Translations under genes and position numbers: made by a program
Notes under the pieces: generated by a model
Databases searched by the model: none
Seen by the model: the letters and a program-made list of their open reading frames with translations, nothing else
What the model was told of the DNA's origin: nothing
In this document: positions 1-6,306 of the stretch, piece after piece
Layout of the letters: each line of letters begins with the position of its first letter
How positions within the stretch are numbered: the first letter of the stretch is position 1
Assembly (NCBI GenBank): GCA_031368465.1
Contig: JANMNT010000101.1
Span: 1-24,064, forward strand
DNA from: UKL13-2 sp031368465
Lineage (GTDB): Bacteria > Pseudomonadota > Gammaproteobacteria > Burkholderiales > Usitatibacteraceae
DNA length: 24,064 nucleotides
Direction: 5' to 3'

Positions 1-120
1 CCCGGCGGGCGTGAGGAATTGGAGGTGCTTGATGTGTGTTACAAATCGCTGGACATCGACCGATTTGTACCGCAGGCGCCGATCAGCTTGAATGTGATCA
101 AACCGCCCGACGGGTCGTGA
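1..120 (+). CDS. C-terminal 39 codons of an unidentified protein (5' end outside window)
   Basis: An open frame runs from base 1 to a TGA stop at 118-120 and reads PGGREELEVLDVCYKSLDID, then RFVPQAPISLNVIKPPDGS. The sequence shows no signal, membrane segment or motif that I recognise, so no function is proposed. It converges on the phn operon: its stop lies 16 bases from the last codon of the minus-strand phnE gene, and no terminator hairpin is visible between them. Codon use looks like that of the neighbouring genes. It could instead be an accidental open frame, because only 39 codons are visible. Confidence 0.5.
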   Translation, partial: PGGREELEVLDVCYKSLDIDRFVPQAPISLNVIKPPDGS

Positions 121-136
121 CGATATCCGGCATTGC

Positions 137-952
137 CTAAATGATTCGCTTGCGAATTACCCCGACGACGATCTCGGCAATGATGACCACCACAAAAATT
201 GTCGAAAGCACGACGGCGACCTGGTCCCAGCGAAACAGATTCATTGCGGTATCCATGGCCATACCGATTCCGCCCGCACCAACCAGTCCGAGTACGGCCG
301 ATTCGCGTACGTTGATGTCCCATCGGAATAGCGCGATTGACCAGAATGATGGCATGACCTGCGGCCAGTAGGCTTTCAAAAATACCGATGTATTCGGCGC
401 GCCAGCCGCCTTCAACGCCTCAACCGGGCCCAGGTTTGCCTCTTCCAATGCCTCGCCGAATAATTTGCCGACAAAACCAATCGAGCGAAACGCAATCGCC
501 ATCGTTCCGGCGAGCGCACCCGGACCAAAAATGGCAATAAACAGCAATGCCCATACCAATGTATTGACCGACCGGCTGGCAACCAGGATGAATTTGGCAA
601 TCATGTTTACCGACCTGTATGGCACGACATTGTGCGCCGCCATGATGCCAACCGGAATTGCCATGCAAAGGCACAGCAATGTACCCAGCGTGGCAATGTT
701 GAGCGTCTCAATCAGTGCTTCATGCACGGATTTGGCGTAGTAGGGGGTGTCCATCGGCCACATGCGCTCAAAAAAATCTTTCAACTGCGCCGGCGCGTCA
801 ATCAGGAACTCAGGGATGATCTCGATGTTCTTGAGTGAAAATACTATCGCCGCCAGTGTCAAAAAATAGAACGCAAAGCGCAGGAATTTCTGCTCGGGTG
901 TAAACCGCTCCCATTTGCGCAAACCGCCGATATTCAGGGTTTGTGCCGTCAC
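137..952 (-). CDS. phnE: Phosphonate-type ABC transporter permease PhnE (second, distal copy)
   Basis: This 271-residue polytopic inner-membrane protein belongs to the PhnE branch of binding-protein-dependent transport permeases. Hydrophobic segments appear near residues 26-45, 85-110, 120-145, 215-235 and 245-265. The cytoplasmic EAA-type coupling loop reads EALEEANLGPVEALKAAGA (about residues 168-186), where PhnC should dock. The start is GTG at 952. It overlaps the TGA of the upstream permease by 4 bases (GTGA), and a GGAGG Shine-Dalgarno sits just upstream inside that gene, so translation is probably coupled. It is the last gene of the operon. With its partner it should form a heterodimeric pore, since many phn systems carry two PhnE subunits. 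The family assignment is firm. The substrate (phosphonate, phosphite or a related oxyanion) cannot be read from the permease. Confidence 0.93.
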   Translation of the reverse strand: MTAQTLNIGGLRKWERFTPEQKFLRFAFYFLTLAAIVFSLKNIEIIPEFLIDAPAQLKDFFERMWPMDTPYYAKSVHEALIETLNIATLGTLLCLCMAIPVGIMAAHNVVPYRSVNMIAKFILVASRSVNTLVWALLFIAIFGPGALAGTMAIAFRSIGFVGKLFGEALEEANLGPVEALKAAGAPNTSVFLKAYWPQVMPSFWSIALFRWDINVRESAVLGLVGAGGIGMAMDTAMNLFRWDQVAVVLSTIFVVVIIAEIVVGVIRKRII

Positions 953-1839
953 GATGCCTCCAGGGCGGCGGATTTTTCCCGCGCGAGTCTGGCCGTGCGC
1001 CGGTCGCGGAAAAAATCAAGCAGGGCCAGATTGTCGTTAAACATCGCGCGAACATAGCCGGATACAACCTCGGCGAGAATGATGAGCGCAATGATCGACA
1101 GCAAAATCGCACACACAAAATCGTAGTCAAAGCGCTGGAATGCGGAAAACAAACTCCCGCCGATTCCGCCTGCGCCGACGATACCAATCATGGTCGAATG
1201 GCGCAGGTTGGAGTCAAATTGATACGAGGCAAAACCGAGAAAGCGCGAGAATACCTGCGGCATGACGCCAAACACCAACACGCCAAAAAACCCGGCACCG
1301 GACGCGCGAACCGCCTCTACCTGCTTGGGAGAAATTTCTTCAATCGCTTCAGCGAACAGTTTTGAAATAAAACCGATTGAGCCAACCACAAGCGCACCAA
1401 TCCCGGCAATGGCGCCAAAGCCGACCGCCTTGACAAAAATAATCGCAATCACCACCTCGTGAAATGACCGACAGACTGCGATCAACGCACGTGCCGGCCA
1501 TACCACCCAGACCGGCATCAAATTGCGCGCCGCCAGCAAGCCGATGGGCAGCGAAATTGCGATACCGATAAACGTGGCGATCACGGCGATCTGCACACTC
1601 TCGGCAAGCCCCTTGACGATCATCTCAATTTTTTCCGGCGCAAAGTTGGGCGGAAACATGCGCGCCAAAAACTTCGCGGCATTACCCAGCCCGTCGGCAA
1701 AACGCGCCCAGGTAACATCGAGCTGATTCGCCGCCCAAACGACGTAAATCGCCAGCAGAATCCAGCCGATTCGAGCAGGCCAATTCGGCTGGAAGGCGGT
1801 GCGTGGTGATGCGATTGTGACGGTCGGGGTGGTGTTCAT
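949..1839 (-). CDS. phnE: Phosphonate-type ABC transporter permease PhnE (first copy)
   Basis: This is a second PhnE-family inner-membrane permease of 296 residues from the ATG at 1839. An earlier in-frame GTG at 1872 would add 11 residues and overlap phnC. I prefer the ATG because it lies 10 bases after the phnC stop, and a GGAG overlapping that stop could serve as ribosome-binding site, though its 13-base spacing is long. About six hydrophobic stretches are visible, and the EAA-like loop reads EAIEEISPKQVEAVRASGA. A short hydrophilic N-terminus precedes the first membrane segment (IGWILLAIYVVWAANQL). It differs clearly from the downstream PhnE, so the two are paralogues that probably pair as a heterodimer rather than a recent duplication. 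A charged C-terminal tail rich in Arg and Lys follows the last helix. Confidence 0.92.
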   Translation of the reverse strand: MNTTPTVTIASPRTAFQPNWPARIGWILLAIYVVWAANQLDVTWARFADGLGNAAKFLARMFPPNFAPEKIEMIVKGLAESVQIAVIATFIGIAISLPIGLLAARNLMPVWVVWPARALIAVCRSFHEVVIAIIFVKAVGFGAIAGIGALVVGSIGFISKLFAEAIEEISPKQVEAVRASGAGFFGVLVFGVMPQVFSRFLGFASYQFDSNLRHSTMIGIVGAGGIGGSLFSAFQRFDYDFVCAILLSIIALIILAEVVSGYVRAMFNDNLALLDFFRDRRTARLAREKSAALEAS

Positions 1840-1849
1840 GCGTTCGGCG

Positions 1850-2611
1850 TCACTCCAGCCAATCCTCGCCACCGTAAATTTCCTTGAGGTTGGACTCGGT
1901 CAATTCAGCCGGGGTGCCGTTAAAAACCACCTGCCCGCCATTCATGCCAATCATACGCTGGCAAAAACGTTTGGCAAGCGCCACGTTATGAATATTGACG
2001 ATGACGGGAATATTGCGCGTACCGGCCATCGCCGCCATGATTTCCATGATCTCGACCGAGGTTTTGGGGTCGAGCGAAGAGGTCGGTTCATCGGCAAGCA
2101 GGATTTCCGGACGTTGCATGATTGCGCGCGCGATGCCAACCCGCTGGCGTTGTCCACCAGACAAGCCGTCGGCCCGCTGGTTGGCAAAATTGCCGAGTCC
2201 GACCGCGTCAAGCAAATTAAACGCCTCCTCAATATCTTCGGCGGGAAATTTGCGCAACCAGGCCTTGAACGCGGAAACGTAACCAAGCCGCCCTGTCAGG
2301 ACGTTCTCCATAACGGTCAACCGCTCGACCAGGTTGTATTCCTGAAACACCATGCCGATGCGGCGGCGCGCTTCCCTGAGTGGCACACCGGACAGTTTTG
2401 CCAGGTCCTGGCCTTGAAACAATATCTGTCCTTCGGTTGGATCGATCAACCGGTTGATACAACGAATCAGCGTCGATTTACCGGTGCCAGACGGTCCGAT
2501 GATGGCAGTGATGCCGTCACCCGGAATATCAAGATTGATCCCCTTCAGCACCGGCACGCCTATTTTGTATTCCTTGACGAGCCCGCGAATTTGAATTGAT
2601 CGATCAGCCAT
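1850..2611 (-). CDS. phnC: Phosphonate-type ABC transporter ATP-binding protein PhnC
   Basis: This 253-residue cytoplasmic ATPase powers the two PhnE permeases. All nucleotide-binding motifs are intact: Walker A GPSGTGKS at residues 39-46, Q-loop Gln90, signature LSGGQRQRVGIARA from residue 150, Walker B ILLADEP at 170-176 and switch His208. The length is normal for PhnC. It begins two bases after the phnD stop. The junction (AACCAAAAAATAAATATG) has no visible Shine-Dalgarno, so expression probably relies on translational coupling or re-initiation from phnD. The 10-base spacing to the following permease supports a single transcript. The closest family alternative is a general amino-acid or methionine ABC ATPase, but the neighbouring phnD and phnE genes settle the assignment. 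Confidence 0.95.
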   Translation of the reverse strand: MADRSIQIRGLVKEYKIGVPVLKGINLDIPGDGITAIIGPSGTGKSTLIRCINRLIDPTEGQILFQGQDLAKLSGVPLREARRRIGMVFQEYNLVERLTVMENVLTGRLGYVSAFKAWLRKFPAEDIEEAFNLLDAVGLGNFANQRADGLSGGQRQRVGIARAIMQRPEILLADEPTSSLDPKTSVEIMEIMAAMAGTRNIPVIVNIHNVALAKRFCQRMIGMNGGQVVFNGTPAELTESNLKEIYGGEDWLE

Positions 2612-2613
2612 AT

Positions 2614-3672
2614 TTATTTTTTGGTTGGTTGGTTTTTTTGTGCGGCGGCCTCTCTTGCGGCGCGGGCATCAAACGCGCTGCGGCTAAACACCTCGCCGCT
2701 GGTACCCGCCACCTCGCGCACCGACGCAAAATCGCGTTTGTAATTTAATGGCATGAAGCGGTCGGGTCCGCGAAATGCCGTTGACAGTTCGGCGGGGAAT
2801 CGAAACGCAAATGTGCAGTCCTCAATCAATTTGCGTAATGCCGGATCAAGATCATGCGCCACTGACAAACTGCCGGCGGGAAACGGTTTGCTCTTGTAAA
2901 TCACCCTGAGGTCATCGTGCTTGACGACGCCGCGCTGGATCATCCGAATCAAAACATCGTCAGCCACCGCCGCGGCATCGTAGTCGCCGTTAACCACGCC
3001 GGAAACGGAGTTGTCGTGTTTGCCCGAATAAAGCACTTTGTAATCCTTGTCAGGAACCACGCCTTCGGCAGGGAAAAGTGCACGCGGTGCGAGGTTGCCG
3101 GAGTTTGACGACGCCGAGACGTGCGCCACGCGTTTACCGGCGAGCTGGGGCATCGTTTTGATGGCGCTATCATTCCTGACAACCACGATCAAATGGTAGG
3201 CAGTGATGCCGCCTTTGAGTGTGCCGTGATTGGCGATCGGCACCGCCCCGGCCACATTCACGGCAAATGGCGTGTCGCCGGCGGAAAGCAGGCTGAACTG
3301 GATACGACCGGAGCGCAGCGCTTCAATGGTTGCCGCGCTTGAATGAACCTGCAGAAATCGCACGTTGCGCTTGGTGCAGGCACGCATATGGTCGACATAC
3401 GGCGCCCACATTTTTTCGTAAGTGGCGGGGTCTTCCTGCGGCGAATAGCTGAGCAATAACGACGCCGGATTCTTCCAGCGCTTCGGGTCTTTGGGCAAGT
3501 CCGCCGTCAGGTCACCATCGGCATCACAATAAATGGTGTCCAAATCACCACGCGACTTGCATTCCTGTGCGTCAGCCGAAACAGCAAACGATGTCGCTGC
3601 CAGTGCCACGAGCAGCGCAGACATGATGGCGACTGTTCGGCTGCTGGTGGACGGCGGCGGCACTTTTATCAT
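2614..3672 (-). CDS. phnD: Phosphate/phosphite/phosphonate-binding periplasmic protein, PhnD family (copy 1, promoter-distal)
   Basis: This 352-residue protein has a Sec signal peptide with probable cleavage at ADA|QEC (after residue 35). The mature protein is a two-lobed PhnD-type binding protein. Ligand-loop signatures are ALRSGRI, HVSASSNSGNLAP and SGKHDNSV...NGDYDAAAVADD. In the characterised E. coli PhnD, residues of equivalent loops hold the phosphonate group and the amine. Four cysteines (CKSRGDLDTIYC, RACTKR, EDCTF) are shared with the neighbouring paralogue and could form two disulfides; no lipobox is present. The C-terminus is charged (AREAAAQKNQPTKK). No good Shine-Dalgarno precedes ATG 3672, so the start is probable rather than certain. 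The gene lies 48 bases downstream of its paralogue and 2 bases before phnC. The ligand cannot be deduced from sequence alone. Confidence 0.9.
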   Translation of the reverse strand: MIKVPPPSTSSRTVAIMSALLVALAATSFAVSADAQECKSRGDLDTIYCDADGDLTADLPKDPKRWKNPASLLLSYSPQEDPATYEKMWAPYVDHMRACTKRNVRFLQVHSSAATIEALRSGRIQFSLLSAGDTPFAVNVAGAVPIANHGTLKGGITAYHLIVVVRNDSAIKTMPQLAGKRVAHVSASSNSGNLAPRALFPAEGVVPDKDYKVLYSGKHDNSVSGVVNGDYDAAAVADDVLIRMIQRGVVKHDDLRVIYKSKPFPAGSLSVAHDLDPALRKLIEDCTFAFRFPAELSTAFRGPDRFMPLNYKRDFASVREVAGTSGEVFSRSAFDARAAREAAAQKNQPTKK

Positions 3673-3720
3673 GTCGATGACATTTTACTGACGATCAGCG
3701 CGCCATTTCGGTGGCCGGGA

Positions 3721-4767
3721 TCATTTGGCCTTTGCCTCTTCCGCCTTTTTCTTGGCTGCTTCGGCTTCCTTCTGTGTCTGTTTGTCGTAGTTTTCGCGGC
3801 TGAACGAGTCGTTGGTTTTACGCACCACTTCCCAATCTTTCTGATAGGTCACCGGGAAAAACCGATCGGCACCATCAAACGCCTTGACCATTTCGGGTGT
3901 GAACCGGTAGTCGGTAAAACACTTCACCAGTTTGGCTGCAAGTGTTGGGTCCAGATCGTGTGCGTAAGCAAAGCTGGATGTCGGGAAAAGACTCGAGCGA
4001 TAAATCACCCGAAAATCATCTTCCTTGATTTGCCCTCGCGAGGCCATGCGGTGAAACACATCCGATGCGACCGCGGCCGCCTCGTAATCCCCGGAGTTGA
4101 CGCCCATCACGCTTTGATCGTGTTTACCGGAAAACAGAATCTTGTAGTCCTTGTCAGGCGTCAGACCTTCCGGCGGAAACAACGCCAGCGGTGCCAGATG
4201 ACCGGAATTAGAAGAGGGTGAGGTGTGGGCAAATTTTTTGCCCTTCAAGTCGCTCAATTTCATGAAGGGTGACGACTTTTTGACAATCACCAGCAGGTTA
4301 TAACCTTGGAATGCCTTTTCGGTGCCCTTGACCGCAAACGGCACGGCGCCGGCAATATTCACGGCAAAAGCCGTCGGGCCGGTCGAAAAGCCACCGACAT
4401 GCAGGCGGCCGGAGCGCATCGCTTCGATTTCAGCCGCGTTTGAATTGACCTGATAAAACACCACGCGTTTGGAAAGGCATTTACCAAGGCTTTCGGTGAA
4501 TGGCTGAAATATCTTTTCGTAGACCGCCGGGTCTTCAACCGGTGTGTAGGTGAAGACAATCGTATTGGGGTTTTTCCATTTCTTGGGATCCTTCGGCGCA
4601 TCGGCAACAAGATCCTTGTTTTCATCACAAAACATCTGGTCGAGGTCACCGCGATGCTTGCAATCTTGTGCTTGCGCGCTGGCGGCAAAAACGCCAAGCG
4701 TCAACACAATCGCGGTCGAAAACAATGTGCGTAACGCGATTTGAATTGTTGTTTTATCGTGATTCAT
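3721..4767 (-). CDS. phnD: Phosphate/phosphite/phosphonate-binding periplasmic protein, PhnD family (copy 2, promoter-proximal)
   Basis: This 348-residue paralogue of the adjacent phnD is first in the operon. The Sec signal peptide probably cleaves at AQA|QDC (after residue 33). The fold signatures match copy 1 (CKHRGDLDQMFC, AMRSGRL, HTSPSSNSGHLAP, SGKHDQSV). The loop after the first lobe differs: FSTGPTAFAVN here against LSAGDTPFAVN in copy 1, suggesting a shifted ligand preference. The C-terminus ends in a Lys/Ala/Glu-rich helix-like tail (EAEAAKKKAEEAKAK) that the family does not need. A clear Shine-Dalgarno GGAGG lies 7 bases before ATG 4767, the best ribosome-binding site in the operon, so this copy is probably the most abundant product. 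That fits the high level usually needed for binding proteins. Two binding proteins feeding one transporter is the inferred arrangement. Confidence 0.9.
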   Translation of the reverse strand: MNHDKTTIQIALRTLFSTAIVLTLGVFAASAQAQDCKHRGDLDQMFCDENKDLVADAPKDPKKWKNPNTIVFTYTPVEDPAVYEKIFQPFTESLGKCLSKRVVFYQVNSNAAEIEAMRSGRLHVGGFSTGPTAFAVNIAGAVPFAVKGTEKAFQGYNLLVIVKKSSPFMKLSDLKGKKFAHTSPSSNSGHLAPLALFPPEGLTPDKDYKILFSGKHDQSVMGVNSGDYEAAAVASDVFHRMASRGQIKEDDFRVIYRSSLFPTSSFAYAHDLDPTLAAKLVKCFTDYRFTPEMVKAFDGADRFFPVTYQKDWEVVRKTNDSFSRENYDKQTQKEAEAAKKKAEEAKAK

Positions 4768-4853
4768 CTTGTCGCCTCCGGATACGGGAAATTCAAGAAA
4801 AATATTTTGGATATTTGTACGGATAATACAGGTAGACAGTTTAGCAATCTCTT
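4768..4853. promoter_or_regulatory. Divergent intergenic region between the phn operon and the traB-family gene
   Basis: These 86 AT-rich bases separate two divergent genes and must hold the promoter of the phn operon. They should also hold that of the TraB-family gene. The minus-strand GGAGG at 4775-4779 is the phnD Shine-Dalgarno. No -35/-10 pair with good spacing stands out on either strand. A CTGTCTA/CTGTATT pair on the minus strand resembles half of a Pho box, but its 8-base period does not match the 11-base period of a true one. Promoter function is inferred from gene layout only. Confidence 0.5.
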
Positions 4854-4868
4854 ATGACCGGGGGCGAC

Positions 4869-5900
4869 ATGTTGTTGAAAAGAAATTTGTGGATTTTGGC
4901 TGGATTGCTGCTGCAATTCATCAGCCTGTCATCAGCCGCCCAATCGGTACCCCCGCTCCCCGCCGGCACCAACAACCCGCAGCCGGCCCGGATCGGAAAC
5001 AGCCCGCGTCCTGTTGCGGAACAATACGACCCGACCAGTAAAGCCGCACCCGCTGCGCCGCTGCTGCGGCCAACAACCAGCGGCACACGGGCGCTGATTT
5101 GGGAGGTCAAATCCGCAGACGGGCTAAACACCGCCTTCCTGTTTGGCACGATTCATGTTGGTAAATCGAGTTTTTATCCATTGCCGGACGTGGTCGACCA
5201 GGCTTTCAGGCGATCGGCGAAGCTTGTTGTCGAGGCCAACATTACCGACCAAAAGGACGCGGCGGAAATCGGCCGGATGATTGATTTTCCAAAAGGCGAG
5301 ACGATCGAAAAACATATCTCGCCGCAGTTGTTTCTGCGTTTGAAGGATCAGCTTGCAAGAAGCAAGATTCCATACGCCAATGTTGCCGGGATGCGACCCG
5401 TTATGTTGGGTGGCCTGCTGCCGATTGTTGAATTTGTGCGGCTGGGCTACGAGATGAACCAAGGCCTGGATCTGAATCTGACACAGCGCGCCTTAGCGGA
5501 GAAAAAACCGATTCTGGAACTCGAGTCATCACTGGCGCAGATTCAGCTACTAACAGGCATGTCGCCGCAATTGCAGGAGGCGTTCCTTGAAAATGCCATT
5601 GCCATGCTCGAGCAGGGGCGCACCGCCGATCAGGTCACCGGTATTGTTAATGCCTGGCAACTTGGCGACCCGAAGTTGCTGGTCGAGATCACCGACGACG
5701 TATCCAAGAATGGCCGCATGGTTGGGCAGTTAAACGATATATTGCTCGGCCAACGGCATCCGGCCATGATGAAGAGAATCGAGGGCTATTTGGCCGGCGG
5801 CGTCACCCATTTTGTTGCAGTCGGTGCGTTGCATTTGGTGGGCAGGGATGGGCTGATTGAAATGTTGAAAGCGCGCGGCTACAAGATCAGGCAACTCTGA
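4869..5900 (+). CDS. TraB/GumN-family exported protein
   Basis: This protein of 343 residues (348 if the ATG at 4854 is used) belongs to the TraB/GumN (PrgY) family, part of the wider EreA/ChaN/TraB group of presumed metal-dependent hydrolases. The chosen start at 4869 has GGGGG 4 bases upstream and gives a clean signal peptide (MLLKRNLWILAGLLLQF, then ISLSSAAQS). A Pro/Ala-rich low-complexity linker of about 45 residues follows. The two family GxxH motifs are present: FLFGTIHVG near the start of the domain and VGALHLVGRDGL near the end. Family proteins are reported as secreted or periplasmic; a general biochemical activity is not established. It is transcribed away from the phn operon and stands alone, so context gives no substrate. 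No terminator hairpin follows on the plus strand. I am sure of the family and unsure of the role. Confidence 0.85.
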   Translation: MLLKRNLWILAGLLLQFISLSSAAQSVPPLPAGTNNPQPARIGNSPRPVAEQYDPTSKAAPAAPLLRPTTSGTRALIWEVKSADGLNTAFLFGTIHVGKSSFYPLPDVVDQAFRRSAKLVVEANITDQKDAAEIGRMIDFPKGETIEKHISPQLFLRLKDQLARSKIPYANVAGMRPVMLGGLLPIVEFVRLGYEMNQGLDLNLTQRALAEKKPILELESSLAQIQLLTGMSPQLQEAFLENAIAMLEQGRTADQVTGIVNAWQLGDPKLLVEITDDVSKNGRMVGQLNDILLGQRHPAMMKRIEGYLAGGVTHFVAVGALHLVGRDGLIEMLKARGYKIRQL

Positions 5901-6306
5901 GTCGAATCCGATCAAGCGAAGCATCTGAATTACAAAGTCATTGATTGGCGGACATTTCCAGGCGATAATGTCTGGAAACAAAGGTGGAATGGCGACTTTG
6001 CCATCGAGTGTTGAGTCATCTGACGAAAAAAACCCCGCATCGCGGGAGAGTCGATGCGGGGTGATGTACTGCCACACACTCACTTCAAGACAGACGCGAA
6101 CCATCTCATGGCTCGCTTTCATGTGGCAGCCGCGGGCACATTTAGTTCCGGCGTTCCATCAAAAAGACTTGAAATCCGGCCAAGTCTCCCAATATTGACG
6201 ACAGCGCTGCAAGCGGCAACCAACAAAAGCTGGCAATGGTCCGCGCCACCGGCGCACCCCCCCAGCCTTGAATCACACCATTTTTTACATCTGACTTTTT
6301 CTGAAT
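5901..6306. other. Gene-poor gap of about 400 bases between the traB-family gene and htpG
   Basis: No frame here has both a credible start and family resemblance. The gap holds a minus-strand intrinsic terminator (6026-6061), a pair of mutually exclusive short hairpins (5951-5972 and 5955-5978), a run of seven C at 6257-6263, and a lone CTTGAA (6267-6272) in front of htpG. A minus-strand frame from ATG 6122 reads straight through the terminator and is probably spurious. The right end must contain the htpG promoter, but I cannot place it confidently. Confidence 0.6.
6026..6061 (-). terminator. Strong Rho-independent terminator for an unidentified minus-strand transcript
   Basis: Read on the minus strand, a perfect 10-base-pair GC-rich stem is followed at once by seven T. 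The stem arms are CCCCGCATCG (6033-6042) and CGATGCGGGG (6052-6061), with a nine-base loop. The T tract corresponds to A6026-A6032 on the plus strand. The plus-strand side lacks a T run (GTGATGTACT follows), so it would not work well as a terminator for the traB-family gene. No minus-strand gene is evident between it and htpG. Confidence 0.85.

Noticed and set aside
1799..2599. 266-codon plus-strand frame opposite phnC
   Set aside because: It mirrors the phnC coding frame, shows no domain, and phnC itself is certain.
4826..4850. Pho-box-like pair CTGTCTA / CTGTATT (minus strand) upstream of the phn operon
   Set aside because: The repeats are 8 bases apart start to start, whereas Pho boxes have an 11-base period, and the second half is a poor match.
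5730..6122. Minus-strand 130-codon frame from ATG 6122
   Set aside because: It runs through the intrinsic terminator hairpin and into the antisense of the traB-family gene; the sequence shows no family features and no good ribosome site.
6257..6263. Run of seven C as a phase-variation tract for htpG
   Set aside because: A seven-base run is short for slipped-strand variation, and no promoter element with spacing across it was identified; kept only as a side remark.
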